From Nocardia transvalensis (GTDB lineage Bacteria > Actinomycetota > Actinomycetes > Mycobacteriales > Mycobacteriaceae), in NCBI RefSeq assembly GCF_015477765.1, contig NZ_JADLQQ010000004.1, forward strand, positions 372,001-436,000: a stretch of 64,000 nucleotides of DNA, in the 5' to 3' direction. Made by a program: the position numbers and the translations under genes. The notes beneath the pieces were generated by a model, which saw only the letters and a program-made list of their open reading frames with translations, did no database searches and was not told the origin of the DNA. Positions 38,560-47,575 of this stretch are shown piece by piece. Numbering within the stretch: the first letter of the stretch is position 1; each line of letters opens with the position of its first letter.

Positions 38560-38640
38560 GTGAGCGAGCTTGCGAGCGAACCAACGACACTGCGCGCTTC
38601 GCGCACGGCGCCGACGAGCGCCAGCGAGGAGGTGCCGTGA
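38560..38640 (+). CDS. Short upstream ORF coupled to pgsA
   Basis: 26 codons from GTG 38560 (peptide begins MSELASEPTTLRAS), with a GGGGGG ribosome binding site five bases upstream. It stops at TGA 38638-38640, overlapping the pgsA GTG by two bases. Its DNA is an unusual run of GCGAGC/GCGCGC repeats that folds strongly. It could be a coupling leader for pgsA or simply a dispersed repeat. The peptide itself is not family-like. Confidence 0.4.
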   Translation: MSELASEPTTLRASRTAPTSASEEVP

Positions 38641-39299
38641 GCGTGCAGAGCGACGATATGGATCGCGCCTGGGTCGAGGCCGCGCGAGCGCGAGCGAATC
38701 TCGTATCCGCGCAGTCGGCGCGCATGGTGGAGCCGTCGGCGGTCCCGCTGATGAATATCGCCAATATCCTGACCGTGGCGCGGATTCTGATCGTGCCGCT
38801 GTTCCTGCTGGCACTGTTCGCCGCGGGCGGGCACGACACGGGCTGGCGGTTCGCGGCGACCGCGCTGTTCGCGGTGGCGGCCATCACCGACCGCATCGAC
38901 GGGCAGCTGGCCCGCAAGTACGGCCTGGTCACCGATTTCGGCAAGCTCGCCGACCCGATCGCCGACAAGGCGCTGATCGGTGCCGCCCTGATCGGCCTGT
39001 CGATCCTGGGCGATCTGGCCTGGTGGATCACGCTGGTGATCTGTGCGCGCGAGATCGGGGTGACGCTGCTGCGGTTGGCGGTGGTGCGCCGCGGGGTGAT
39101 ACCCGCCGGGCGCGGCGGCAAGCTGAAGACCTTGATGCAGTCGCTGGCGATCGGGGTTCTGCTGTTGCCGCTGTCCGGCGTATTCGCCGCCGCGGGCATG
39201 GCCCTGATGTATGTGGCCCTGCTGCTCACGGTGGCCACCGGCCTGGACTACGTCGTCCAGGCGGCCCGCCTCTGGTCCGGCCCGGTCAAGCGTTCATGA
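38637..39299 (+). CDS. pgsA: CDP-diacylglycerol-glycerol-3-phosphate phosphatidyltransferase
   Basis: 220 residues. The CDP-alcohol phosphotransferase signature DG-x2-AR-x8-G-x3-D-x3-D is complete, in DRIDGQLARKYG through DPIADK. About five to six membrane helices are present. It makes phosphatidylglycerophosphate in the membrane, the route to PG and cardiolipin. GTG 38637 has AGGAGG at 38627-38632. The first 40 residues are a polar lead before the family core. The stop overlaps cinA (ATGA). Confidence 0.92.
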   Translation: MSVQSDDMDRAWVEAARARANLVSAQSARMVEPSAVPLMNIANILTVARILIVPLFLLALFAAGGHDTGWRFAATALFAVAAITDRIDGQLARKYGLVTDFGKLADPIADKALIGAALIGLSILGDLAWWITLVICAREIGVTLLRLAVVRRGVIPAGRGGKLKTLMQSLAIGVLLLPLSGVFAAAGMALMYVALLLTVATGLDYVVQAARLWSGPVKRS

Positions 39300-39820
39300 C
39301 CGATCCCCTGCTCGAGGACGTGCCCGCGGTGGAGCTCGTGCGGATGCTGCGGGCCTCGGGACAGACCGTCGCGACCGCGGAATCGCTGACCGCGGGCCTG
39401 CTGTCGGCGACCATCGCGGGGGTGCCCGGCGCGAGTGTGGTGCTGCGCGGAGGACTGATCGTCTACGCCACCGATCTCAAGCAGACCCTCGCCGGAGTGA
39501 GCGAACACACACTGGCCGCCGACGGCCCGGTGTCGGCGAGCACCGCCGAGCAGCTGGCGGTCGGGGCGCGCACGGTCTGCGCCGCGGACTGGGGGATCGG
39601 TCTGACCGGTGTCGCGGGCCCGCAATCGCAGGACGGTCACCCGGTCGGCACGGTCTACCTGGGCCTGTCCGGCCCGGCGAGCACCGAGGTGATGCGGTTG
39701 AAACTGGCGGGAGACCGGTGGACGATCAGGAAGGGAGCGGTCCGCGCGGCCGTCACCGAACTGGTCCGCAGCCTCGGCTGTGAGCGTGGCCCGGTCGGGA
39801 ACCAACCGGGCGGCGTGTGA
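39296..39820 (+). CDS. cinA: Stand-alone CinA C-terminal domain, NMN deamidase type
   Basis: 174 residues. The CinA_C/PncC fold is visible with [36 protein letters not shown] and [22 protein letters not shown]. It probably deamidates nicotinamide mononucleotide for NAD recycling. It lacks the N-terminal molybdopterin-binding half of long CinA. It is translationally coupled to pgsA and upstream of clgR, a conserved actinobacterial order. Confidence 0.88.
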   Translation: MTDPLLEDVPAVELVRMLRASGQTVATAESLTAGLLSATIAGVPGASVVLRGGLIVYATDLKQTLAGVSEHTLAADGPVSASTAEQLAVGARTVCAADWGIGLTGVAGPQSQDGHPVGTVYLGLSGPASTEVMRLKLAGDRWTIRKGAVRAAVTELVRSLGCERGPVGNQPGGV

Positions 39821-39872
39821 CGTTGTCATGGCAGACACTCGGTCCGGCGAGGAGAGACGTAAGGAGAACGAG

Positions 39873-40289
39873 ATGACGCTGCTGCGAGAGGCCATCGGGG
39901 AAAGTCTGCGGCGTGCTCGGATCGCCCAGAGCCGGACCCTGCGGGAGGTGTCGACCTCGGCGCGGGTGAGCCTGGGGTATCTGTCCGAAGTCGAGCGCGG
40001 CCGCAAGGAGGCGTCCAGCGAACTGCTGGCCGCGATCTGCCAGGCGCTGGACCTGCCGCTGTCACAGGTGCTCTTCGACGTCGGCGCGACCATGGCCGAC
40101 GCCGACGACGTGGCGGCCCAGCGCGAGCCGGTGCCGGTCGAGGCCGAAACGGCCGCCGAGCCGGTGCCGGTCGATGCCGCCACCGCGACCCTGTCGGCCG
40201 CGGGTTCCCTCGGCACCATCGCCGAGGAGACTCGGATCGTCATTCCGGCGCCCAGGGCCGAACGGCTGGTGCTGGTTCAGGCGAAGTGA
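39873..40289 (+). CDS. clgR: XRE-type regulator ClgR
   Basis: 138 residues. The helix-turn-helix spans about 10-65 ([23 protein letters not shown], then [17 protein letters not shown]). A Val/Ala/Pro-rich C-terminal tail follows. ClgR activates clp protease and chaperone genes and, in mycobacteria, the adjacent psp genes. ATG 39873 follows AAGGAG at 39861-39866; an earlier ATG at 39829 is less likely. A hairpin follows directly. Confidence 0.9.
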   Translation: MTLLREAIGESLRRARIAQSRTLREVSTSARVSLGYLSEVERGRKEASSELLAAICQALDLPLSQVLFDVGATMADADDVAAQREPVPVEAETAAEPVPVDAATATLSAAGSLGTIAEETRIVIPAPRAERLVLVQAK

Positions 40290-40299
40290 GTATCACAAG

Positions 40300-40330
40300 T
40301 TGCCGGCGTCGACGCGTTCGGCGCCGGCAA
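40300..40330 (+). terminator. Hairpin terminator after clgR
   Basis: TTGCCGGCG (40300-40308) and CGCCGGCAA (40322-40330), perfect 9-base arms around 13 bases, starting 11 bases after the clgR stop. It separates clgR from pspA transcription. Confidence 0.55.
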
Positions 40331-40346
40331 CGCTGTACGACGGAGC

Positions 40347-40376
40347 GGAAACGGATAGATTCTCTATAAGCGTTGG
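40347..40376 (+). promoter_or_regulatory. Sigma-E-like (ECF) promoter of pspA
   Basis: GGAAAC (40347-40352), 18 bases, CGTTGG (40371-40376) resembles the GGAAC/GTT pattern of mycobacterial SigE promoters. It lies after the clgR terminator and about 125 bases before pspA. Confidence 0.45.
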
Positions 40377-40499
40377 TAACCGGGCGGTTTTCCGATTCGG
40401 GACGCCCGCGCACAGGATAGGGACATACAGGGGTGCGTGACGGTCGCGCACCACAGTCGCGCTGGAGCGCGGCGCGTCACATGGAGGCGGGATCAATCG

Positions 40500-41309
40500 A
40501 TGGCTAATCCGTTCGTGAAGGCCTGGAAGTACCTCATGGCCCTCTTCGACTCCAAGATCGAGGAGCATGCGGATCCGAAGGTCCAGATTCAGCAGGCTAT
40601 CGAGGAAGCCCAGCGTCAGCATCAGGCCCTGTCGCAGCAGGCGGCGTCCGTGATCGGCAACCAGCGGCAGCTGGAGATGAAGCTGAACCGTCAGCTCGAC
40701 GAGGTCGAAAAGCTCAACGCCAACGCCCGGCAGGCGGTCATGCTGGCCGACCAGGCCACCGCCGCGGGCGACACCGAGAAGGCGATCCAGTACACCAACG
40801 CCGCCGAGGCGTTCGCCGCTCAGCTGGTCACCGCCGAGCAGGCCGTCGAGGACCTGAAGGTGCTGCACGACCAGTCGCTGCAGGCCGCCGCGCAGGCCAA
40901 GAAGGCGGTCGAGCAGAACGCCATGCTGCTGCAGCAGAAGGTGGCCGAGCGCACCAAGCTGCTGAGCCAGCTGGAGCAGGCCAAGATGCAGGAGCAGGTG
41001 TCGGCCTCGCTGCAGCAGATGGACTCGACCCTGTCCGCGCCCGGCACCACGCCGAGCCTGGACGCGGTGCGCGAGAAGATCGAGCGCCGCTACGCCAACG
41101 CCCTCGGCGCGGCCGAGCTGGCGCAGAACACGGTGCAGGGCCGCATGATGGAGGTGCAGCAGGCCAGCGTCCAGATGGCCGGCCACAACCGGCTCGAGCA
41201 GATCCGCGCCTCCATGCGCGGCGACGCCCTGCCCTCCGGCGACGCCCAGCAGGCGATCCCGAATCCGGCTCAGCCGCAGGCCAACAAGGGCCAGACCGCC
41301 CAGCAGTAA
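40500..41309 (+). CDS. pspA: Phage-shock protein A (PspA/IM30, 35 kDa antigen family)
   Basis: 269 residues, almost entirely alpha-helical coiled coil after the short amphipathic start [26 protein letters not shown]. Gln- and Ala-rich heptads run to about 230; a Pro/Gln tail ends it. It binds stressed inner membrane and stabilises it. ATG 40500 has GGAGG 11 bases upstream. It is followed by pspM, and clgR precedes it, so the envelope-stress module is intact apart from the extra promoter between. Confidence 0.95.
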   Translation: MANPFVKAWKYLMALFDSKIEEHADPKVQIQQAIEEAQRQHQALSQQAASVIGNQRQLEMKLNRQLDEVEKLNANARQAVMLADQATAAGDTEKAIQYTNAAEAFAAQLVTAEQAVEDLKVLHDQSLQAAAQAKKAVEQNAMLLQQKVAERTKLLSQLEQAKMQEQVSASLQQMDSTLSAPGTTPSLDAVREKIERRYANALGAAELAQNTVQGRMMEVQQASVQMAGHNRLEQIRASMRGDALPSGDAQQAIPNPAQPQANKGQTAQQ

Positions 41310-41336
41310 GGCAATACCGGTTCGAAAGGCATTGGT

Positions 41337-42641
41337 GTGATGGGGAGGTCGCGGACCAGGACCGACTCCGCGACCTCCCGCGTCCGCATCCCGGGCCTGC
41401 CGGGTCTACGCGTCACGGAATCTCCGCGCGACGCCGGGTACCGACCGTCGGAACCCGGCTCCGCCTCCCAGCCGATGCCACCCCACCCTCCTGCGACGAC
41501 TCCGACTCCGAACGGGCAGAGGCCCGCGGACAGCAGTGCCGCCACGTCGGCATCGCGCACCGCACGGTCGCCGCAATCCGGCGAGACGTCCGAGAGACAG
41601 CGGGCCGATGCCGTCGGCGGCGGTGCCGGGGCGGTGCCGGGCTCGGCATGGACCGAATCCCCGGGGCACGGCGGCGATCCGGAGGGACGGCCCGCCGGTG
41701 GGACTGCTGGGGCATTCGGCCCGGGGTCGGCGAGCGCGCGGAAATCTCGGAAGTCTCGACGCCGGGACGACGCCGACAGCCGCCGCAGCGGTTCGGTGCG
41801 GCGGCGGGCGGGGCGCGCGGTGCGAGAGGCGCTGGCGCAGCAGGGAGTCGACGGGGAACAGCTCGAGCAGGCGCGGCGGATGTCGGAGGGGCTGCGCGAG
41901 GTGGGGGAGCATGCGCTGCTGGCGGTGCGGAAATGGGCCGATCCGCGGGAACGGGAGCTGCGGCGGCGTCGGCGGGTGCGGCGGCGCGGTCTGCGGCTCG
42001 GCGCCGCCTCCGGAATCACCGCGCTGGGGACCGCCGGGCTGGTGGTCATCTCGGCGCCCGTGTGGGCCGTCATCGTGGTCGGTAGCGGGGCGGCGGCGTT
42101 GGTGACCGGTGCGGCCGTCACCACGAAGCGTTATCTGGAGCTGCGGCGAAATCCGTTGCCGCCCGCGGCTTTCGTGCCGCGTAAGCTGCCGCCGGTCCGC
42201 TCGGCCGCCCGTGCGCCGATCGCTCGGCTGATCCGCGCCGAACGGGCCCTGCACACCCTCGGGCAGCAGATCGCGCGGGGTGCGCGCCTGCCCGCCGACG
42301 ATCTGATCGATACCCTCGAAACCGCCGGTTCCGGAGCCGCCGCCCTGCATGCGCTGGCCGCCGACGTGGCGGCCATGGAGAAGGCCATCGACGTTGTGGG
42401 ACAGGTGAATTCGATCTCGGGCCCCGGCCTTGCCGAGCATGTCCGCACGTCCGTGGGCCGCCTCGAATCCGGTGTCGCCGAATACGAGCAGTTGGTCGCC
42501 GCCGCGGGCAGGGTCCTCGCCGTCCCCGAAAGCCCCGCGCTTCCCGACGATCTCGGCTGGGCCCTGACGAATCTGCGCGATGCCGCCGACCGCCTCGACG
42601 GCTGGGCCCAAGCCCTCACCGATCTCGCCGACCGGCGCTGA
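41337..42641 (+). CDS. pspM: PspM-like envelope-stress membrane protein
   Basis: 434 residues. A long disordered Pro/Ser/Arg-rich region (1-155) precedes a conserved part. The latter has an acidic/basic helical segment, one hairpin of two membrane helices (about 218-262) and helical cytoplasmic bundles. It matches the Rv2743c-type protein next to pspA in position and shape, but is longer at the N-terminus. It recruits PspA/ClgR at the membrane in mycobacteria (established for that homologue). GTG 41337 or ATG 41340 could start it. Confidence 0.8.
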   Translation: MMGRSRTRTDSATSRVRIPGLPGLRVTESPRDAGYRPSEPGSASQPMPPHPPATTPTPNGQRPADSSAATSASRTARSPQSGETSERQRADAVGGGAGAVPGSAWTESPGHGGDPEGRPAGGTAGAFGPGSASARKSRKSRRRDDADSRRSGSVRRRAGRAVREALAQQGVDGEQLEQARRMSEGLREVGEHALLAVRKWADPRERELRRRRRVRRRGLRLGAASGITALGTAGLVVISAPVWAVIVVGSGAAALVTGAAVTTKRYLELRRNPLPPAAFVPRKLPPVRSAARAPIARLIRAERALHTLGQQIARGARLPADDLIDTLETAGSGAAALHALAADVAAMEKAIDVVGQVNSISGPGLAEHVRTSVGRLESGVAEYEQLVAAAGRVLAVPESPALPDDLGWALTNLRDAADRLDGWAQALTDLADRR

Positions 42642-42765
42642 CCACAACCAGTCCGACTGACTGGGACGGCTGCCCGGTTCCGACCCCTGTCGCCGCACCT
42701 CGGGAATACGCTGCCTCTGCGCGCATGTGGAACACGTTTCCCCTCCGCCCGAGAGAGGCCCGCCG

Positions 42766-43878
42766 ATGCTGACGCCCCAGGACGAACTGCTCTGTCATCA
42801 GCTGCCCACCACGTTCGACCATGTGTCGCAGAGCGATCTGCGATGGACCGAACGAATCGCGCTGTACGGCTTCGATACCAACGGCTCGGTGAGTGTGAAC
42901 ACGGGGCTGGCCCGCTACCCCAACCGCAATGTCCAGGACGCGTACGTGATGATCACCGTCGACGGTGCCAAGGCGCATGTCGTGCGGTTGTCGCGCGAAA
43001 TATCGGGCCATTACGACGATCTCGCCTCCTGGCAGGTCGGTCCGTATCGCTACGAGGTCACCGAGGCGCTGCACACAGTGCGCGCCACACTGGACGACAA
43101 CGAGCACGGCCTGCGCATGGAACTGAATTTCCGCGGCAGATTCCCGGCCTACGAGCAGGCCCCGGCGTTCTTCCGCAGCCGCGGCCGAGTTCGCGAGGAC
43201 GCACGCCGGTTCTATCAGAACGGCACCATTTCCGGCTGGCTGGAATACGACGGTGAGCGAGTCGACATCGACCCCGGCACCTGGTTGTTCGGCCGCGACC
43301 ACTCGTGGGGCACCCGTCACGGCGGGGGCGGCGGCAGCCTGTCCGAGGGTGCGGGCCTGCAGCCCATGGACGTGCCCGAGGGCGTGCTGTATTTCATGGG
43401 CATCTTCGAATTCGAGGACAAGCTCGTGCATTTCGCGCAGCGCGAGACCGCCGACGGGCACCGCTGGCATTTCGAGGGCACCGTGGTCTCACCGATCGAC
43501 GCCGGGGCGCCACCGGTGCCGATCACCCATGTCGACCACGATCTGCGTTTCCGCGACGGCGCGCGCATCATCGGCGGCGGCACGTTCGCGGCACATACCG
43601 CGGACGGCCGGGTGCTGGAATTCGAGGTGACGCCGAAATCGGACTTCTGGCCGGGGCTCGGGGGCTACGACCTGTACCGCGGCTACGCCTCCGGCATCTG
43701 GAAGGGCCCGTACTACAGCGACGGATTCACCGCCGATCTCACCGATCCGGAGGTGACGGGGCAGCTCAGCCCGCTCACCGAAACCCTCTGCCGGGTCGAG
43801 CATGCGGGCGCGACCGGCCACGGCCTGGTGGAGATGGTCTGCTACGGTCCCAACACCCGCTACGGTTTCCGGGGCTGA
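42766..43878 (+). CDS. DUF7064/DUF7065-like beta-sandwich protein
   Basis: 370 residues. The sequence is beta-rich with conserved Trp/Gly motifs (GTWLFGRDHSWGTRHGG, YFMGIFEFEDKLVHFAQRE, GYDLYRGYASGIWKGP). It resembles the two-domain lipocalin/AttH-like proteins found next to aminoglycoside-phosphotransferase-like kinases. The role is unknown, perhaps in steroid or lipid degradation. ATG 42766 follows GAGAGAGG. The kinase gene follows two bases after its stop. Confidence 0.7.
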   Translation: MLTPQDELLCHQLPTTFDHVSQSDLRWTERIALYGFDTNGSVSVNTGLARYPNRNVQDAYVMITVDGAKAHVVRLSREISGHYDDLASWQVGPYRYEVTEALHTVRATLDDNEHGLRMELNFRGRFPAYEQAPAFFRSRGRVREDARRFYQNGTISGWLEYDGERVDIDPGTWLFGRDHSWGTRHGGGGGSLSEGAGLQPMDVPEGVLYFMGIFEFEDKLVHFAQRETADGHRWHFEGTVVSPIDAGAPPVPITHVDHDLRFRDGARIIGGGTFAAHTADGRVLEFEVTPKSDFWPGLGGYDLYRGYASGIWKGPYYSDGFTADLTDPEVTGQLSPLTETLCRVEHAGATGHGLVEMVCYGPNTRYGFRG

Positions 43879-43880
43879 CG

Positions 43881-44900
43881 TTGAGCGGCCGGCCCCCTGC
43901 CGAACAGCTCCCGGCCCTGCTGGAACCTGTTCTGCAGCAGCGTATTCCGGGTGCCGATCAGGCTCGGATCCGGCATTGGGCGCCCAGCTCGCACGGATTC
44001 TCCACCGAGACCTACCTGTTCGACCTCGAGGGGCCCGCGGGCACCGTGCCGCTGGTGTTCCGCAGGCTCCCCGAACTCCCGTTGTTCCCCGACTACGACC
44101 TGCTGCGCCAGGTCCTGGTCATGCGCCGCCTGGCCGGAACCGCTATTCCCGTGCCGCGGGTGCGGTGGCTCGATCGCACCGGTGCCGAACTCGGTGATCC
44201 GTACTTCGTGATGGACCGCCTCGACGGCGACGCGCCCAGCGACTACCCGTCGTATCACGCGGCCGGGACCTACTTCGAGGCCGACTCGGACCAGCGGGCC
44301 CGCATGTGGTGGGGCTGTGTCGACGTGATGGCCGAGGTGCACAGGCTCGATTGGCGCGCATTGAATCTCGGCTTCCTGGCCATGTCCAGGCATGGGCGTG
44401 GGCCGGTGGAGCAACTGGTGAATTACCTTGCCGCCGCGGTCGACTGGGCGGCGCCGCGGCCTCCGCCACTGCTTCGGCGGGCCGTGGACTGGTTGCGCAC
44501 CCATGCTTACGAGCCGGAGCGGGTGACGCTGTGCTGGGGTGATGCTCGCATCTCGAATGTGCTGTACGACAACAATTTCCGGGTCAGCGGCGTACTGGAC
44601 TGGGAGCTGGCGCGCCTGGGCGACCACGAATCGGATCTGGCGTGGCTGCTGTTCGTGGACTGGGCGTGCAGCGACTACGAGGGCCACCCGCGGCTGGCCG
44701 GGACGCCCAGCCGCGAGGACACCATCGCCTACTACGAACAGCGCACCGGCCTTCAGGTGAAGAACCTGCACTACAACGAGATGCTGTCGGCTGTATTGCT
44801 GGCCGTGCCGCTGCTGCGCCTGTCCGACCGCGCCCGCCTTCCTCCGGAAATGAATCCGACGGCGTTCTGCACCGCCCGCATCGAGCAGCTGCTCACGTGA
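43881..44900 (+). CDS. Phosphotransferase-family (APH/ACAD10-like) kinase, TTG start
   Basis: 339 residues. The kinase-like fold has the N-lobe SSHGFSTETYLFDLEG and the catalytic loop CWGDARISNVLYDNN, with Asp and Asn in place and Trp instead of the usual His. DWELARLGDHESDLAW supplies the metal Asp. Such kinases act on acyl or sterol intermediates in several actinobacteria. TTG 43881 is the only nearby start and a GGGG run precedes it. It is coupled to the preceding protein. Confidence 0.82.
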   Translation: MSGRPPAEQLPALLEPVLQQRIPGADQARIRHWAPSSHGFSTETYLFDLEGPAGTVPLVFRRLPELPLFPDYDLLRQVLVMRRLAGTAIPVPRVRWLDRTGAELGDPYFVMDRLDGDAPSDYPSYHAAGTYFEADSDQRARMWWGCVDVMAEVHRLDWRALNLGFLAMSRHGRGPVEQLVNYLAAAVDWAAPRPPPLLRRAVDWLRTHAYEPERVTLCWGDARISNVLYDNNFRVSGVLDWELARLGDHESDLAWLLFVDWACSDYEGHPRLAGTPSREDTIAYYEQRTGLQVKNLHYNEMLSAVLLAVPLLRLSDRARLPPEMNPTAFCTARIEQLLT

Positions 44901-44971
44901 ACATGCGCCGACGGAGATCCGTCCGGTGCGGCTGACCGCGCAGGGCCCGGGCGGAATCTCCGTCGGCATGT
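44901..44971. terminator. Long hairpin between convergent genes
   Basis: A 17-base arm (44901-44918) pairs with 44956-44971, with one bulged base, beginning immediately after the kinase stop. It probably terminates both the kinase and the convergent stress-protein transcripts. Confidence 0.55.
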
Positions 44972-45060
44972 CACCCCGGATCCGAGTGCCGGCGGCACTG
45001 CCCAATGGAGGTGACGTACCAAGGTTTATCCCAGCGAGCTGGTTGTGAAACTGTTCGCTG

Positions 45061-45837
45061 CTATTGCCGCCGGTCGTCGCGCAGGCCGCGGCGGCGGGTT
45101 TCCTCGGTGTCGACGCCTTCGGCCTCGATCCGCTCCTTGCGGACGGTGTCGGAGACGGTGCGTTCGTCCTCCACCTCGTCGACCGCCAGTCGGACCTGTT
45201 CCACCGGGACGGACTGTTTGTCCACCCGCACCCTGTCCTCGTGCAGGGTGACCTCCTGCTCGGCCTCGCCGATGTCGGCGCGGCGCACCGCGGACGGGTC
45301 GGTGATCGGTTCACGCTCGACGTGGACCTCCTCGTGCTGCACCGGCACGGTGACCGACTGATCCTCGGTCACGACGTACTTGCGCAGCCGAGCCTTCCCG
45401 ACCTCCTCCGGCTCGGTGCGGACGTTCAGCCGCTCCTCCGAGCGCACGATCGCGTCGTCGGCCACGCCCCGGCCCTGCCGATCATCGGCGGTCCGGTAGC
45501 GCCCGCGGCCCATCTGCCCCGACCGGTTCGGGTCCAGTCCGTAGTGGGCGAACAGCTTCTGCTCGGCGTCTCGGCTGATGTGACCGCCGCTCTCGACGTG
45601 CGGCGCCGATTTCACCGATTCCTTGGTCACCGGCACGCCCAGGGTATGCGCGGCCGGATCGTGCGAGGATCCGGCCAGCGGAACCAGCGCGTCGCCGTGG
45701 AACATTCCGGTGGACGTCGCCACCCAGGTCGGTGCCCCGGTGTTGTCGTCCAGGTAGATCTGGGTTACATCGCCGATCTTCTCGCCATGTGCGTCGTACA
45801 CCGTGCTACCGATGAGACTCTGCATTACGTCGGTCAT
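45061..45837 (-). CDS. PRC-barrel plus DUF2382 (YsnF/AvaK) stress-type protein
   Basis: 258 residues. The N-terminal PRC barrel (about 5-80) contains YDAHGEKIGDVTQIYLDDNTG. The C-terminal DUF2382 domain (about 125-240) has the typical alternating acidic/basic strands EERLNVRTEPEEVGKARLRK and REPITDP. These proteins are induced by osmotic or general stress; their activity is unknown. A strong AGGAGGAG precedes ATG 45837. It is divergent from the P450. Confidence 0.88.
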   Translation of the reverse strand: MTDVMQSLIGSTVYDAHGEKIGDVTQIYLDDNTGAPTWVATSTGMFHGDALVPLAGSSHDPAAHTLGVPVTKESVKSAPHVESGGHISRDAEQKLFAHYGLDPNRSGQMGRGRYRTADDRQGRGVADDAIVRSEERLNVRTEPEEVGKARLRKYVVTEDQSVTVPVQHEEVHVEREPITDPSAVRRADIGEAEQEVTLHEDRVRVDKQSVPVEQVRLAVDEVEDERTVSDTVRKERIEAEGVDTEETRRRGLRDDRRQ

Positions 45838-46054
45838 GTCTCCTCCTCTACCGATACGTCCTCAACTGGCGTGACCGGGCCGTGCCGGTCGGCAGTCGCA
45901 GGCTTCACCCCTCCTCTCGATCCGATGTGTTGCTGCTATAGCTGTCGGGTAGCCGGGCCTGTGCCGACCAAACGTCGGGCGATTCGAACCGCAGCGTGGG
46001 GGTAGTGCCAAGCACGACGAGTCCGATCGCTTCGACGATGCTGGGAGGTAGGCG

Positions 46055-47419
46055 ATGGCGGCGCCGAGAATCGCGGGTGTGCGCGCGGCGGCGACACTGG
46101 CGGATCTGGGGTTCGCCCCGGTCGCGTCGGGGGTCATCGCCCGGCGACGACCGGTGATGGCCCTGCTCGAACGGATGCAGGCCGATTCCCGGGCGATGAC
46201 GCGCATGCGGCGGCTGCGCGGCGAATTCGGTTGCGGCCCGGTCGAACTCGTGCTTCCTGGGCGACGGATCGTGATCGTGACCGACCCCGGCGACGTCGGC
46301 CGTGTGCTCGCGCAGGCGCCGACGCCGTTTCATCCCGCCAATCGGGAGAAACGCGCCGCGCTCCGGCAGTTCCAACCCCACGGTGTCCTGCTGTCCGAGG
46401 GCCCGGTGCGTGAGCGGCGCCGCGCGGTCAACGAGGCCGCCCTGGACACCGGGTCGCCACTGCATCGGCTCGCGGAACCGTTCACCGAGACGATCGCCGA
46501 CGAGGCGGCCGTCCTGATCGACACCGCGCTGCGCGAGGGCCGTCTCGATGCCGCCCGATTCACCACCGCGTGGTGGCGATTGGTGCGACGGCTGGTGCTC
46601 GGTGCGGCGGCACGTGACGACGACGGCATCACCGACGACCTGTGGCGGCTACGCTCGGCCGCGAACTGGTCGTTTCTGGCCCTGCCGCATCGTCGGCGGC
46701 GCGACAGGTTCTTCGACGGGCTCTACCGGTATGCGGAATCGGCCCAGCCCGACAGTCTGATCGGCGCGCTCGCCGCCGCACCCGCCGACGCTGCGGTCGA
46801 TCCGGTCGGGCAGGTGCCGCACTGGCTGTTCGCCTTCGATGCCGCGGGTATCGCGCTGACCCGCGCGTTGGCGGTGCTGGCCACCCACCCCGAGCAGTAC
46901 GCACGGGCTCGCGAGGACGCCGCGCATCCGGACCGTCCGGAGCTTCGCCCGTATCTGCGGGCAGCCATGGTGGAATCGGTGCGGCTGTGGCCGACCACGC
47001 CCACGATCCTGCGTGACATCACCGAGCCGGTGACCTGGCGCGAGGGAGTCGACACCGCGCCGGGCGCGGCGCTGATGATCGCCGTCCCCGCCTTCCACCG
47101 CGACCCGGACCTGGTGCCGTTCGCCGACACGTTCGCCCCCGAAATCTGGCTGGACGGCCGGGCCGGGCAGTATCCGCAGCTGGTGCCGTTCAGCGCCGGG
47201 CCCGCCGAATGCCCGGGCCGCAATCTGGTCCTGTTCGTCACCAGCACGCTGTTGGCGCATCTGCTGACCGCGGTGGATTTCACGCTCACCTCGCACCCGC
47301 GGCCCACCCCGGCGGCGCCGTTGCCGCTGACCTTCGACAACTTCCGCCTCGACTTCGCTGTCGCCCCGGCCGCCATGTCGGAGCCCGGTTCCGGCCCGGT
47401 ACGGGGCGAGCAGGTGTAA
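46055..47419 (+). CDS. Cytochrome P450
   Basis: 454 residues. The I-helix is FAFDAAGIALTRAL (Thr in place), the K-helix ExxR is ESVRLWP, and the heme loop FSAGPAECPG at 379-388 carries Cys386. It differs strongly from the P450 at 16286 and lacks the Arg of the usual FGxGxRxCxG loop. GGGAGGT precedes ATG 46055. No redox partner is next to it. The substrate is unknown. Confidence 0.9.
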   Translation: MAAPRIAGVRAAATLADLGFAPVASGVIARRRPVMALLERMQADSRAMTRMRRLRGEFGCGPVELVLPGRRIVIVTDPGDVGRVLAQAPTPFHPANREKRAALRQFQPHGVLLSEGPVRERRRAVNEAALDTGSPLHRLAEPFTETIADEAAVLIDTALREGRLDAARFTTAWWRLVRRLVLGAAARDDDGITDDLWRLRSAANWSFLALPHRRRRDRFFDGLYRYAESAQPDSLIGALAAAPADAAVDPVGQVPHWLFAFDAAGIALTRALAVLATHPEQYARAREDAAHPDRPELRPYLRAAMVESVRLWPTTPTILRDITEPVTWREGVDTAPGAALMIAVPAFHRDPDLVPFADTFAPEIWLDGRAGQYPQLVPFSAGPAECPGRNLVLFVTSTLLAHLLTAVDFTLTSHPRPTPAAPLPLTFDNFRLDFAVAPAAMSEPGSGPVRGEQV

Positions 47420-47575
47420 CGTCAGTGCCGTCGAGGCACTCCCGTTGTCGACGGTCGGTGCACGACGTCGGCTGCGAACCCCTTCCGGTCCGCAGGATGC
47501 CTCCTTTGAACAACCAGCGGAGGCGATTCGAACCGTCCGGTGCCGTGCACGTGCCACCGGCACCGGACTCGTGTA

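Noticed and set aside
40331..40346. ClgR-binding site CGCT...AGCG before pspA
   Set aside because: The half-sites are too far apart compared with the known CGC-N5-GCG motif.
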